From contig NZ_RHOD01000005.1 of the NCBI RefSeq assembly GCF_003946095.1, positions 1 to 64,000 on the forward strand: a stretch of DNA of 64,000 nucleotides, given 5' to 3'. The notes under the pieces are model-generated. The model searched no databases. It had not been told where the DNA came from and worked only from the letters and a program-made list of their open reading frames with translations. Below are positions 17,471 to 25,552 of the stretch, piece after piece. The DNA is from Levilactobacillus lindianensis (GTDB lineage: Bacteria; Bacillota; Bacilli; Lactobacillales; Lactobacillaceae). Made by a program: the position numbers and the translations under genes. Position 1 is the stretch's first letter. Each line of letters opens with the position of its first letter.

Positions 17471-18307
17471 ATGACACAACGAAAAGTAGCACTGGTTACG
17501 GGAGCCTCATCGGGGATTGGCAATGCCATCGCTCGAAGTCTGCATCGCAATGGGGTCACCGTCTATGCCGGGGCCCGGCGAGTTAGTCGGATGAATGATC
17601 TGGATGATCTAGGCATCACAACGCTGGCATTGGACGTGACGGATGCTAAGAGTGTGGAGTCCGTGGTCAATCGGATTGTCAGTGAGACCGGGCGAATTGA
17701 CATCCTGGTCAATAACGCTGGGTACGGGCTGATGGGGGCCATTGAAGACGTGCCGTTGAAGCAGGCCGAGGATCAGTTTGCCGTGAACCTCTTTGGGGTG
17801 GCTCGGCTGATTCAGTCGGTGCTACCGATGATGCGCCAGCAACATGCCGGCCGGATTATCAATGTGACGTCGGTAGACGGCAAAGTTGCGCAGCCCCTAG
17901 CTGGATGGTACGTTGCGTCTAAATTCGCCTTAGAGGGACTCTCAGATACCCTCCGGCTGGAGTTAGCTCCCAAGGGCGTCCACGTGGCCGTTATCGAACC
18001 CGGGGCGATCCGGTCTGCTTGGGCGGATATTGCCACCAATCACCTTAAGGCAACTTCCGCGGACGGTCCTTATCAAGAAGCGGCCGCCGATGCGGGGCGA
18101 GTTCTGCAAGTGATTAAACGTTTCTCCAGTGAGCCTCGCGTGATTGCCAGATTAGTGGACCGCGCTGCTCTGTCACGGCGGCCCAAGACACGGTACTCGG
18201 CTGGGGCCGGGAGTCAAATCCTCTGGGTCCGCCGTTTTCTCTCGGATCGGACGATCGATCGGATGTGGGGATTAATTAGTATGGCTGCCAAACAAGTCAT
18301 CCGATAA
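17471..18307 (+). CDS. SDR-family oxidoreductase
   Basis: 278-residue classical short-chain dehydrogenase. TGASSGIG is the nucleotide loop (TGxxxGIG), NNAGYG the central motif, and Ser (NVTSVDGK) with YVASK form the Ser-Tyr-Lys triad. Arg residues after the second strand (ARRVSRM) suggest NADP preference. The C-terminal basic tail exceeds the minimal SDR size. Substrate unknown. GGAGGG lies upstream of the ATG. It is the third gene of the fetA-fetB run; a functional link with metal export is not evident. Confidence 0.85.
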   Translation: MTQRKVALVTGASSGIGNAIARSLHRNGVTVYAGARRVSRMNDLDDLGITTLALDVTDAKSVESVVNRIVSETGRIDILVNNAGYGLMGAIEDVPLKQAEDQFAVNLFGVARLIQSVLPMMRQQHAGRIINVTSVDGKVAQPLAGWYVASKFALEGLSDTLRLELAPKGVHVAVIEPGAIRSAWADIATNHLKATSADGPYQEAAADAGRVLQVIKRFSSEPRVIARLVDRAALSRRPKTRYSAGAGSQILWVRRFLSDRTIDRMWGLISMAAKQVIR

Positions 18308-18360
18308 TCTAAGAAGCGTTGACGATTGGGTATTTCCTGTTATGCTGGAAGTAACCAGAA

Positions 18361-18451
18361 CACTAGGGGTGTCCGTTAATTGGGCTGAGATGCGTGTTGC
18401 ACGCGATCCCTTGGAACCTGTCAAGTTCACACTTGCGAAGGGAATGTGTCG
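18361..18451 (+). promoter_or_regulatory. TPP riboswitch (THI box)
   Basis: CACTAGGGGTG, GGGCTGAGATG, CCCTTGGAACCTG and the closing GAAGGGAATG are in canonical order for a thiamine pyrophosphate riboswitch. It precedes thiM-thiD-thiE and is followed by a terminator hairpin, so TPP probably stops transcription of the operon. Confidence 0.93.
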
Positions 18452-18460
18452 TGATACCGT

Positions 18461-18507
18461 AACGGGTCACCGGTTCACCCACATTGTGAGCTGGTGACCC
18501 GTTTTTT
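18461..18507 (+). terminator. riboswitch-controlled terminator
   Basis: AACGGGTCACC pairs with GGTGACCCGTT, the stem extending inward through TTCAC/GTGAG, followed by T6. It lies about 60 nt ahead of the thiM start and is the probable expression platform of the TPP riboswitch. Confidence 0.88.
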
Positions 18508-18569
18508 AGATCCTTAAGGAACCGGGGTGTAGGGAGTGGCCCGATCAGACCTAAGGGGGAACAAGACTT

Positions 18570-19370
18570 ATGAAATTAGCCTTGCTAGAAACGCTGCGTC
18601 AACAGAATCCAATTGTGTTTAATATCTCGAATTTTGTCACGGTTCAGGACGTGGCGAATGGGTTGAATGCTTTGGGGGCGTCACCTATTATGTCCGAAGA
18701 GGTCGCCGAGGCCGATGAAATGGTTGGCTTAGCCGGGGCCGTTTGCCTGAACTTAGGGGCGTTTACGCAGGGACAAATCGAACAGATTCGCACCGTGGGT
18801 CGGATCGCCAATCAGCAGCAGAAACCACTCGTGATTGATCCGGTAGCCGTCGGGGCAATCGCCTATCGGCGCGAGGTGGCCGAGGGCCTGTTGACCGATT
18901 TCCACCCCGATGTGATTCGGGGGAATGCCGGTGAGATTGCGGCCTTAGCTGGGGTAGCTTGGCAAGCTAAGGGGATCGACGCTGGTGAGGGTGACGGGGA
19001 TCTCGTTGCCATCGCCACAGCCTGTGCCCAAAAGTTAGCCTGTGTCGTGATTCTTTCGGGACCTACCGACATCATTACCGATGGTGAGCGGGTGGTTAAG
19101 GTGACGAATGGCACCCCGTTATTTCAAGTTCACGTGGGATCCGGTGATATGTTATCAAGTATCGTTGCGGCCTTCTGTGCCGTGACTACGGATTACTTCG
19201 AAGCGGCCCAAACTGCCTGCATGGTCTTCGCGGCCATCGGTCAGTTAGTGGTCCAGCGGCAACCTCAAGTGGCGGCCGGCAGCTTTACCATGCATTTAAT
19301 GGATGGGTTACAAATGACAACGGTGGCTGAGATTGAGACGATCGCGGCGTACCAGTTGGAGAAGGGATGA
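18570..19370 (+). CDS. thiM: hydroxyethylthiazole kinase (ThiM)
   Basis: 266-residue ribokinase-like kinase that phosphorylates 4-methyl-5-(2-hydroxyethyl)thiazole in thiamine salvage. The N-terminal NPIVFNISNFVT and ALGASPIMS motifs, PLVIDPVAVGA, VIRGNAGEI and the C-terminal HVGSGDMLSS motif with the catalytic Cys replaced by Ser-Gly-Asp context are typical. First gene of thiM-thiD-thiE under the TPP riboswitch. A GGGGGA ribosome site precedes the ATG. The cluster has no thiC/thiG, so it serves salvage of thiazole and pyrimidine moieties. Confidence 0.94.
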   Translation: MKLALLETLRQQNPIVFNISNFVTVQDVANGLNALGASPIMSEEVAEADEMVGLAGAVCLNLGAFTQGQIEQIRTVGRIANQQQKPLVIDPVAVGAIAYRREVAEGLLTDFHPDVIRGNAGEIAALAGVAWQAKGIDAGEGDGDLVAIATACAQKLACVVILSGPTDIITDGERVVKVTNGTPLFQVHVGSGDMLSSIVAAFCAVTTDYFEAAQTACMVFAAIGQLVVQRQPQVAAGSFTMHLMDGLQMTTVAEIETIAAYQLEKG

Positions 19371-19376
19371 GTTAGT

Positions 19377-20189
19377 ATGGCAAATGAATTTCCACAGACC
19401 CTAACGATTGCGGGGACGGATAGTGGTGGCGGTGCCGGTGTGATGGCCGACCTTAAGACGATGCAAGAGCGCAACGTTTTTGGGACCGCCGTTATCGTTG
19501 CCGTAACCGCACAAAATACCTTAGGGGTTCAGGACTTCATGGCACTCCCCCAAAAGCTAATTGACGAGCAATTTGCGTCGCTGGCCGCGGATTTTAAGAT
19601 TCGGGCTTGCAAGACGGGGATGCTGGCGGATGCCAGCCACGTTCACGGCGTTGTGGAAAATTTGAAAAAAGTTGATTTTGGACCATTAACAGTCGATCCG
19701 GTTATGATTGCCAAGGGTGGCGCGGCCTTGTTGGCTGACGATGCCGTGGAGACGGTTCGCGACGAACTGATTCCATTAGCAGACGTTTTAACCCCTAATT
19801 TACCGGAAGCGGAACGGCTGACGGGGATGACGATCACCGATGAGGCGGCGATGGAAGCCGCCGCAGTGGCCTTACAAGATTTGGGGGCCAAGAATATCGT
19901 GATCAAAGGTGGTCACGGTGAATCCGAGGTTGCCCGTGACTTCGTATTGCTCATGGATGGCCGTTCATTTTGGCTGGAAGCACCGCGTGTCACGACGGTG
20001 CGGACCCATGGGACGGGTGATACACTGTCGTCCTGTATCACGGCAGAACTGGCTAAGGGCCAGGACTTTGAAACGGCGATTCGGATCGCCAAGAAATTTG
20101 TGACCGCGGCAATTGTTCATCCGATTGCGGTTGGCAACGGTCACGGCCCACTGAATCACTGGGCTTATCGGCAAGGAGGCGCTGAATAG
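19377..20189 (+). CDS. thiD: hydroxymethylpyrimidine/phosphomethylpyrimidine kinase (ThiD)
   Basis: 270-residue ribokinase-family enzyme that makes HMP-PP from HMP in two phosphorylations. Evident motifs are IAGTDSGGGAGVMADLKTM at the start, VDPVMIAKGG, TPNLPEAERL and the GTGDTLSS anion hole with the catalytic Asp. It starts 6 nt after thiM, with GAAGGGATG as ribosome site. Middle gene of the thiamine salvage operon. Confidence 0.94.
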   Translation: MANEFPQTLTIAGTDSGGGAGVMADLKTMQERNVFGTAVIVAVTAQNTLGVQDFMALPQKLIDEQFASLAADFKIRACKTGMLADASHVHGVVENLKKVDFGPLTVDPVMIAKGGAALLADDAVETVRDELIPLADVLTPNLPEAERLTGMTITDEAAMEAAAVALQDLGAKNIVIKGGHGESEVARDFVLLMDGRSFWLEAPRVTTVRTHGTGDTLSSCITAELAKGQDFETAIRIAKKFVTAAIVHPIAVGNGHGPLNHWAYRQGGAE

Positions 20190-20191
20190 CG

Positions 20192-20848
20192 ATGTCAGTA
20201 ACGTTTGAACCAGGATTATTACGCGCTTACTTTGTGGCGGGCAGCCAAGATGTGCCCGGACGAGATCTGCGAGAGGTACTTGCCACCATGCTTAAGGCGG
20301 GAATCACGGCCTTTCAGTTCAGAGACAAGGGAACCAGTAGCTTAACGGCAACGGAACGGGTGGCCTTGGGGCGGGATCTGCGTGAGCAGTGTCGCGCAGC
20401 CAGTGTGCCTTTTATCGTTGATGACGATGTTGACTTAGCTCTGACGTTACATGCCGATGGCATTCACGTCGGCCAGAGTGACGCCGGGGTTCAACAGGTT
20501 CTGGATGCGGTTAAGCCGCGTGACATGTTCGTCGGACTCTCGTGTTCGACCGCCGAAGAAGTTGCGGCGGCCAACCAGGTGACGGGGATTGCCTACCTGG
20601 GGAGTGGCCCCATCTTTCCGACGACCTCCAAGGCCGATGCCGACCCCGTGATTGGGGCGGCCGGCTTAGCAAAATTGGTGACTCAGTCCCACGTGCCGGT
20701 CGTGGCAATCGGAGGACTTACGGTAGACACGATGCCTGAAGTAGCGGCAACGGGTGCGGCTGGCGCGGCGGTGATTACGCTACTGACGCGAAGTACCGAT
20801 CCGGTGGCTGCTGTGGCTCAGATGCGCCAAGCTTTTGCTACTGATTAA
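20192..20848 (+). CDS. thiE: thiamine-phosphate synthase (ThiE)
   Basis: 218-residue TIM-barrel enzyme joining HMP-PP and thiazole phosphate into thiamine phosphate. FQFRDKG, FIVDDDVDLAL, DGIHVGQ, GPIFPTTSK and AIGGL are the classic motifs, including the pyrophosphate and Mg-binding residues. Starts 2 nt after thiD, last gene of the operon, followed by a strong terminator. AAGGAGG lies within the thiD end. Confidence 0.95.
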   Translation: MSVTFEPGLLRAYFVAGSQDVPGRDLREVLATMLKAGITAFQFRDKGTSSLTATERVALGRDLREQCRAASVPFIVDDDVDLALTLHADGIHVGQSDAGVQQVLDAVKPRDMFVGLSCSTAEEVAAANQVTGIAYLGSGPIFPTTSKADADPVIGAAGLAKLVTQSHVPVVAIGGLTVDTMPEVAATGAAGAAVITLLTRSTDPVAAVAQMRQAFATD

Positions 20849-20866
20849 ATCATTATTTTAATAAAA

Positions 20867-20901
20867 TAAAGGGCGGTTGGAATTTTTCCGACCGCCCTTT
20901 A
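20867..20901 (+). terminator. terminator of the thiamine operon
   Basis: AAAGGGCGGTTGGAA and the complement GACCGCCCTTT form a long stem with a T-rich loop and an A/T-rich flank. Confidence 0.85.
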
Positions 20902-20921
20902 TGATGTGAGACAAGTGTTCA

Positions 20922-21084
20922 TTGACCCGAACATGGTTAATACATATATGTATAACGATTGATAACAATAAGATTTTAGTTACACATGAGCCTAGCTGTA
21001 ATAGTCCTGTAACAAATTAATTTCTAACCAAAAAACAGAAACAGTCTAACCGTTTTTAAGTGCGGCAAGACTGTTTCTGCTTTT
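20922..21084 (+). other. possible small-RNA transcription unit in a 550-bp gap
   Basis: TTGACC (20922-20927), 17 nt, TATATG (20945-20950) form a promoter-like pair. ATACATATATGTAT (20940-20953) is a perfect 14-nt palindrome over the -10. At 21036-21084 CAGAAACAGTCT and AGACTGTTTCTG form a perfect 12-bp stem with A-rich and T-rich flanks, a terminator in either direction (the T6 run is on the minus strand). A transcript of about 130 nt between them is possible but unproven. The rest of 20902-21338 shows nothing else. Confidence 0.25.
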
Positions 21085-21338
21085 AAAGTTGAGGAAGCTA
21101 GTTGACTAGGGCTAACTTCACAAATACATTCTAACACGTTGGTGGGGTAAAAGCTACCTGATTAGCGAAACAAATTTAATTAAGTTGTCAGAGAATTTAG
21201 GGGCTGAACTGTGAGTGGCTTGATAGCGGTTTGTTAGGTGAACTAGTTTACAGGATGAGATTAATTTAGACGCCCCCGTTGAAAGTGTGAGATACGTTGA
21301 AATTGATCAGATCACGATTGAATTTTTTTAAAATATAC

Positions 21339-21367
21339 TTGCACTATCGAACAAACGTTCGTATAAT
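21339..21367 (+). promoter_or_regulatory. LexA-controlled promoter (SOS box)
   Basis: TTGCAC and TATAAT are separated by exactly 17 nt, and the spacer contains CGAACAAACGTTCG (21348-21361), a perfect match to the Gram-positive LexA box CGAAC-N4-GTTCG. It drives the Y-family polymerase cassette. Confidence 0.93.
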
Positions 21368-21397
21368 AAAAGCAATCATTGATGGGAGGTGATGGCG

Positions 21398-22696
21398 ATG
21401 GATTATCAACAAGAACCACATGGCATGTTCCTGATGATTGATAACAAATCTTTCTATGCCAGTGTTGAGAGCATGGAACGGGGATTGAATCCCTTGGAAT
21501 CTGTTCTGATTGTGATGTCGGAAGCGGACAACACGGGGAGTGGTCTGGTATTGGCGGCATCGCCAATGGCCAAGAAGGAGTTTGGTATCAGTAACGTCTC
21601 GCGACAGTACGAAGTTCCCGATGATCCACGGATCTTAGTCGTTCCTCCCAGAATGAATCTGTACATTCAAAAGAATTTGGAAATCAATAAGATCTTTCGC
21701 CAATTTGTCGCAGATGACGATCTGTTTCCCTATTCAATTGATGAATCAATTCTAGATATGACCCACTCTTGGCGGTTATTTGGCAAGACGCCAGAAGCGG
21801 TGGCTCGGCGTATTCAGCTGAAGGTACGCCACGAATTAGGACTCTATACGACGGTTGGTATCGGTGAGAATCCGATTCAGGCTAAGTTGGCGTTGGACTT
21901 GCAGGCTAAACACGATCACGAGTTGATTGGTCGGCTAACTTACGAATCATTTCCCCAACATATCTGGCCGATTACGGATCTGGAGAAGGTTTGGAGCATT
22001 GGTCATCGCACAGCCGTTCATCTGGAACGACTGGGTATTCATAGTATGGGTGATCTGGCTCACGTGAATCCCTATGAATTGCGATCCGAGATGGGGATGA
22101 TCGGGGCCCAACTCTTCGCCTTAGCGTGGGGAATTGATCGAAGCCAACTGCATCAGGTGCGACCACCTAAGGAGAAGAGTTGGAGCAACTCACAGGTCTT
22201 GCCACGTGACTATCGGGTACAGGCCGAGATTGAGTTGGTAATTAGAGAGATTGGCCAGCAGGTCACTTCGCGGATGCGGCATCATCGCCAGCAGGCCGGT
22301 TGTGTCAGCCTGTACGTTGGTTTTGCTCGCGCCGATACGGAGAACGACGGGCGAACCGGGTTCGACCATTCTTGTCGGCTCGCACCTACCGATAACGCGC
22401 AGACAATTATTATGACACTGTTACGTCTCTTTCGGAAAAACTGGGCGGACCAGCCGGTGCGAAATATTGGCGTGGGGCTTTCACGCCTCAGCCATTGTCA
22501 AAATCTCCAGTTGGATCTGTTTCAAGACCCCGACCGGCAGATTAAAAACGATCAGTTCGATCGGGTCATTGACGAATTACGTGATAAATTTGGGAAGACT
22601 GCGGTCATTCCAGCCAGTAGTCTGATGCCCGGCGGCACCATGTTGCGGCGGGCGTCGCTGGTTGGTGGCCACAATGGGGGGAATAGTTTTGATTAA
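21398..22696 (+). CDS. Y-family DNA polymerase (UmuC/UvrX-like)
   Basis: 432-residue translesion polymerase. MIDNKSFYASVE supplies the first catalytic Asp, PYSIDESILDMT the Asp-Glu pair. A helix-hairpin-helix follows (VWSIGHRTAVHLERLGI), then the little-finger domain, and a clamp-binding motif QLDLF near residue 370. GGGAGG is optimal for the ATG at 21398; two upstream in-frame starts overlap the ribosome site. It is the first gene of an SOS operon behind a perfect LexA box. Relatives are often carried by plasmids or prophages, but no phage genes are seen here. Confidence 0.93.
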   Translation: MDYQQEPHGMFLMIDNKSFYASVESMERGLNPLESVLIVMSEADNTGSGLVLAASPMAKKEFGISNVSRQYEVPDDPRILVVPPRMNLYIQKNLEINKIFRQFVADDDLFPYSIDESILDMTHSWRLFGKTPEAVARRIQLKVRHELGLYTTVGIGENPIQAKLALDLQAKHDHELIGRLTYESFPQHIWPITDLEKVWSIGHRTAVHLERLGIHSMGDLAHVNPYELRSEMGMIGAQLFALAWGIDRSQLHQVRPPKEKSWSNSQVLPRDYRVQAEIELVIREIGQQVTSRMRHHRQQAGCVSLYVGFARADTENDGRTGFDHSCRLAPTDNAQTIIMTLLRLFRKNWADQPVRNIGVGLSRLSHCQNLQLDLFQDPDRQIKNDQFDRVIDELRDKFGKTAVIPASSLMPGGTMLRRASLVGGHNGGNSFD

Positions 22697-22997
22697 TTGT
22701 GATCAAGAGGCAGAGATTATTGCGACTAGACTTGATCCTTTATTTACGGCGCAGTGGCACTGTCAATATCGCATTGACGTGGTGAACAACCAGTACGGGT
22801 CGGCCTTTAATTTCTTTTTAGATATTCGGCGTAAGAATCATCGTGAACGCTCAATTCCCTTGCACACCGTACACACCACGGAGTTAGCCGTCTTGGAAAA
22901 AGTTGTGGGGGCGTTGAAGACACATACACAGTTGTCGCTTAATTTTGTCAATTTTGGTCGTGTCCGTTGGCCAGAGAGCCACCGGTGGATCCGCTGA
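22674..22997 (+). CDS. small protein in the SOS polymerase operon, unknown
   Basis: About 107 residues if the ATG at 22674 is used; a TTG at 22689 behind GGGGGG is an alternative (102 residues). It overlaps the end of the polymerase gene and precedes the YolD-like gene by 14 nt, so it is part of the SOS cassette. The sequence looks like a folded alpha-beta protein with an FNFFLDIRRK segment and a His/Arg-rich C-terminus; no motif or signal peptide is visible. I do not recognise a family. Its position suggests an accessory or regulator of the polymerase. Confidence 0.7.
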   Translation: MGGIVLINCDQEAEIIATRLDPLFTAQWHCQYRIDVVNNQYGSAFNFFLDIRRKNHRERSIPLHTVHTTELAVLEKVVGALKTHTQLSLNFVNFGRVRWPESHRWIR

Positions 22998-23011
22998 GGA
23001 AGTGAAAGGTC

Positions 23012-23401
23012 ATGCATTTACATCATGTGGATAACGATCGCTTGGCCAATGACTTTTTTCAGCGGGACTATCACGATCGTGGGATGTTGAAGTGGGGGGG
23101 ATTCTATCTGTCGGACCACACGAGTGCATTGGCAAAGATGCATGCGGCCGAACGGGTGGAGGCTCTTCGACCCCAGCAAGCGCAAGACGAGGTTAGCCGT
23201 CGCTTGGCCAGTGCTTGGCGGCACAAACGGCCGGTGCATCTCCAGCTAAATGTATGGGATGCCAATCAGGTAGCCGCGACGATCGATGGTCAAGTGGCCG
23301 GAGTGGATGAGGACCAAATTGTCATTCGGCTAGCGTCCGGGCGCTACCGATTTTTACAATTGGCCGACATCCGCTGCGTGTCAACCGGGGATGGGGTATG
23401 A
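23012..23401 (+). CDS. YolD-like protein
   Basis: 129 residues. The N-terminal DRGMLKWGGFYLSDHTSAL motif is the signature of the YolD-like family, whose members accompany UmuC/UvrX polymerases in Firmicutes and mobile elements and are regarded as UmuD-like partners without the protease. The C-terminal half looks like an Sm-like or beta-barrel fold (VHLQLNVWDANQVAATI, IRCVS). GAAAGG ribosome site before the ATG. SOS-regulated by its position third in the operon. Confidence 0.82.
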   Translation: MHLHHVDNDRLANDFFQRDYHDRGMLKWGGFYLSDHTSALAKMHAAERVEALRPQQAQDEVSRRLASAWRHKRPVHLQLNVWDANQVAATIDGQVAGVDEDQIVIRLASGRYRFLQLADIRCVSTGDGV

Positions 23402-23427
23402 TGAAGTAAAATGAGGAGGTTAGTCAG

Positions 23428-23808
23428 ATGGATTTTGTTGATCTGAAGCCGATTGCGTTGCGTCATACACCGTTAGGCACACGGGGACAGACCCCGAAGG
23501 AACACGATTGGCAATTAGACTGGGATAAATTGGCGGCTCTGATTCGGGATAATCAGGACGTCATGGCGGTGGTTCAGGCTGGTTTGGCCGAGGACTGGCT
23601 GAATACGCAAGGTACTATTTGGGATGAGAATTTAGGCTATTACCGCTATCCAAATGACAACCGTGAACCGGACGACACCGTATTTTGGGCGGCGTCTACC
23701 TGGGCAACACCGGCGATCTTGGTGACTTTCCACAATGAACTGACGGCATCGTTTGCCTGTTACCGGGAAGGCCGCGATCCGGATTTTCATTACTTGGGGC
23801 GAAATTAA
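23428..23808 (+). CDS. hypothetical protein at the end of the SOS operon
   Basis: 126 residues, acidic and Trp-rich (about seven Trp), no signal peptide or membrane helix, no motif I recognise. It starts 26 nt after the YolD-like gene, with a perfect GAGGAGG site, on the same strand and without a terminator between, so it should be LexA-controlled too. A terminator lies about 105 nt beyond its stop. A role in damage tolerance is inference from position alone. Confidence 0.7.
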   Translation: MDFVDLKPIALRHTPLGTRGQTPKEHDWQLDWDKLAALIRDNQDVMAVVQAGLAEDWLNTQGTIWDENLGYYRYPNDNREPDDTVFWAASTWATPAILVTFHNELTASFACYREGRDPDFHYLGRN

Positions 23809-24256
23809 GTTCTGATAATGGTATTTTGCCAGTCTCCAGGCGGTTTGATCCCAGTCGGTCAATCTCAGTTACGAGTCATGGTTTCTGGAATGAAAAGCCT
23901 AGTAAACGAGAAGAAGCCACCGAGAGATCCCGGTGGCTTCTTTTGTGGAGATTGAGTTATGGTAGGTTATGCCAGACGAACTGGTCAGACAATCAGTTCG
24001 TCTCGGGGCCAGTATAACATTGCCGTTGCCATTTGAGCAGTGTTTCGTCTAACTTATTCGTATGGACTAGGCATAACATAATAAAATTTTTAAGTGTTGA
24101 GACGTCCATTGTCGTGCGAAGCTCGTATAATAAAAACAAAGTGAACGGTGCGTGGGCCTTGCTGGTCATGCGATGAAATTTTGGTCGGCGGTTGACGATA
24201 AGTGTTGTGAGCGTCGTTATCGGCGACCCGACCGACGTGTTTTAGGGGGAGTAAGT
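23809..24256. other. intergenic region, 448 bp
   Basis: Contains the terminator at 23913-23944 and a TATAAT (24126-24131) in the context GCTCGTATAATAAAAAC, almost identical to the context of the SOS promoter -10 (GTTCGTATAATAAAAGC), but without an intact CGAAC half-site or a good -35. Nothing else seen. Confidence 0.4.
23913..23944 (+). terminator. terminator of the SOS cassette
   Basis: GAAGCCACCG and CGGTGGCTTC form a 10-bp stem, followed by TTTT. Confidence 0.85.
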
Positions 24257-25552
24257 ATGCGGGCATTATGGCGGTTTAACCAACGAATCAACCAATGGCG
24301 GGCCATGCGCGCCATTACGGAGGCTTTGCGGGTGGCTTATCCGTTTATTTTAGTCATGGCTTTGCTCGACTTTTTGGGCCAGGGTTGGCTGACTAAGACG
24401 GGTTTTTTTTATCAAATTTATCATGTCAAGCAGTGGTTGCCTGCCGTGGATCTGTGGCAACAGCTGATCCAAGCGATTAGCATTGTGATTAATGGTTTGG
24501 TGGCGGTCATGGTGGCCTTTACCACGGGGCATTACTTGGCGCGGACCTATCAATCCGACGCTTTAGCGGTGGGGATGACCAGTGCGCTAGCTTTTCTGAC
24601 ACTGAACGTGAATTACATTGCGTTGGGTGATCCTAATCGAAACAGTGCTACTGGCCCATCACAATTTCTCGAAGCTAACCTGGGTCCGCAAGGGATCTTT
24701 CTAGCGATCGTCGTTGGTCTTGCGGTCGGGTGGCTAGCGAGTCACCTGATGAAGGGCCTCGGCCGCTGGTGGCTGGCACATCGCCAAACGCCATTGTCTT
24801 GGACTGGACGAATTGCCTTGCCCCTCAGTCTCATTCTCCTGGTCACCGTTAGCATCGGGTATGCGCTGAGCTGGTTAAATACCGGGGGCTTAAATACCCT
24901 GGTTTACCTGAGTTTTCAGGCGTTAAACACGAATCTTGGGCACCACGGGTTACGAATCTTGGCTATGACCGCTATCAGTAACGGACTGTGGTGGTTGGGC
25001 TTGATCGGTCCGATTGATGTGGCCGGGAACAGCTCGGTGACGTCGCTACAAAACCTTGCGTATGCCGTGCAACACGGTTCTGGGTGGGGCGCGCCCCATC
25101 CCATTACCCTGCATACGTTAGGGGACGCCTATGCTAACTTTGGGGGTGCCGGGATGACACTGGCACTTCTCATTGCCATTGGGATCGGGTCGCATCAGGC
25201 CCGCTATCGGCGTGTCGCTGGGCAGACGTTGTTACCTAATCTGGTGAACCTTAACGAGGCAACCTTGTTGGGGTTACCCGTGCTCTACAATCCCATCTTG
25301 CTGATTCCGTTTGTCCTTGCACCAGCGGTCAATATTGCTGTAGCGTGGACCGCAATTTCGTGGAAATTAGTGCCACCGATCGTCTACCCGGTGCCGCGGA
25401 CCACTCCGGGACCACTTGTCGCCTTTCTAGGCACAGGGGGTGACTGGCGAGCTCTGGCCTTGAGCCTGCTTTGCCTAGTCCTATCGGTTCTCATTTATCT
25501 CCCATTCGTCCGGTTACTGAACCTGGAAGGGGGTGCGGACCATGCGGCATAG
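24257..25552 (+). CDS. PTS EIIC-like sugar permease
   Basis: 431-residue polytopic membrane protein, about ten hydrophobic segments, of the lactose/cellobiose-type EIIC superfamily. The NEATLLGLPVLYNPILLIPF block near residue 335, with the conserved Asn-Glu and N-P-I, is typical of the sugar-site region. No EIIA or EIIB is fused or adjacent, so it must borrow them or act in another way. ATG 24257 has GGGGGA 7 nt upstream; the reading frame opens 105 nt earlier with no support. The next gene, an exported hydrolase, overlaps its last 11 nt. Confidence 0.82.
   Translation: MRALWRFNQRINQWRAMRAITEALRVAYPFILVMALLDFLGQGWLTKTGFFYQIYHVKQWLPAVDLWQQLIQAISIVINGLVAVMVAFTTGHYLARTYQSDALAVGMTSALAFLTLNVNYIALGDPNRNSATGPSQFLEANLGPQGIFLAIVVGLAVGWLASHLMKGLGRWWLAHRQTPLSWTGRIALPLSLILLVTVSIGYALSWLNTGGLNTLVYLSFQALNTNLGHHGLRILAMTAISNGLWWLGLIGPIDVAGNSSVTSLQNLAYAVQHGSGWGAPHPITLHTLGDAYANFGGAGMTLALLIAIGIGSHQARYRRVAGQTLLPNLVNLNEATLLGLPVLYNPILLIPFVLAPAVNIAVAWTAISWKLVPPIVYPVPRTTPGPLVAFLGTGGDWRALALSLLCLVLSVLIYLPFVRLLNLEGGADHAA

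Noticed and set aside
21031-21084. Second terminator for thiE
   Set aside because: thiE already ends in a strong terminator at 20867-20901; the hairpin is more likely part of a separate unit or blocks antisense transcription.
24103-24131. Second LexA box upstream of the EIIC gene
   Set aside because: The -10 context GCTCGTATAATAAAAAC looks like the SOS promoter, but there is no CGAAC-N4-GTTCG and no -35 at the right distance.
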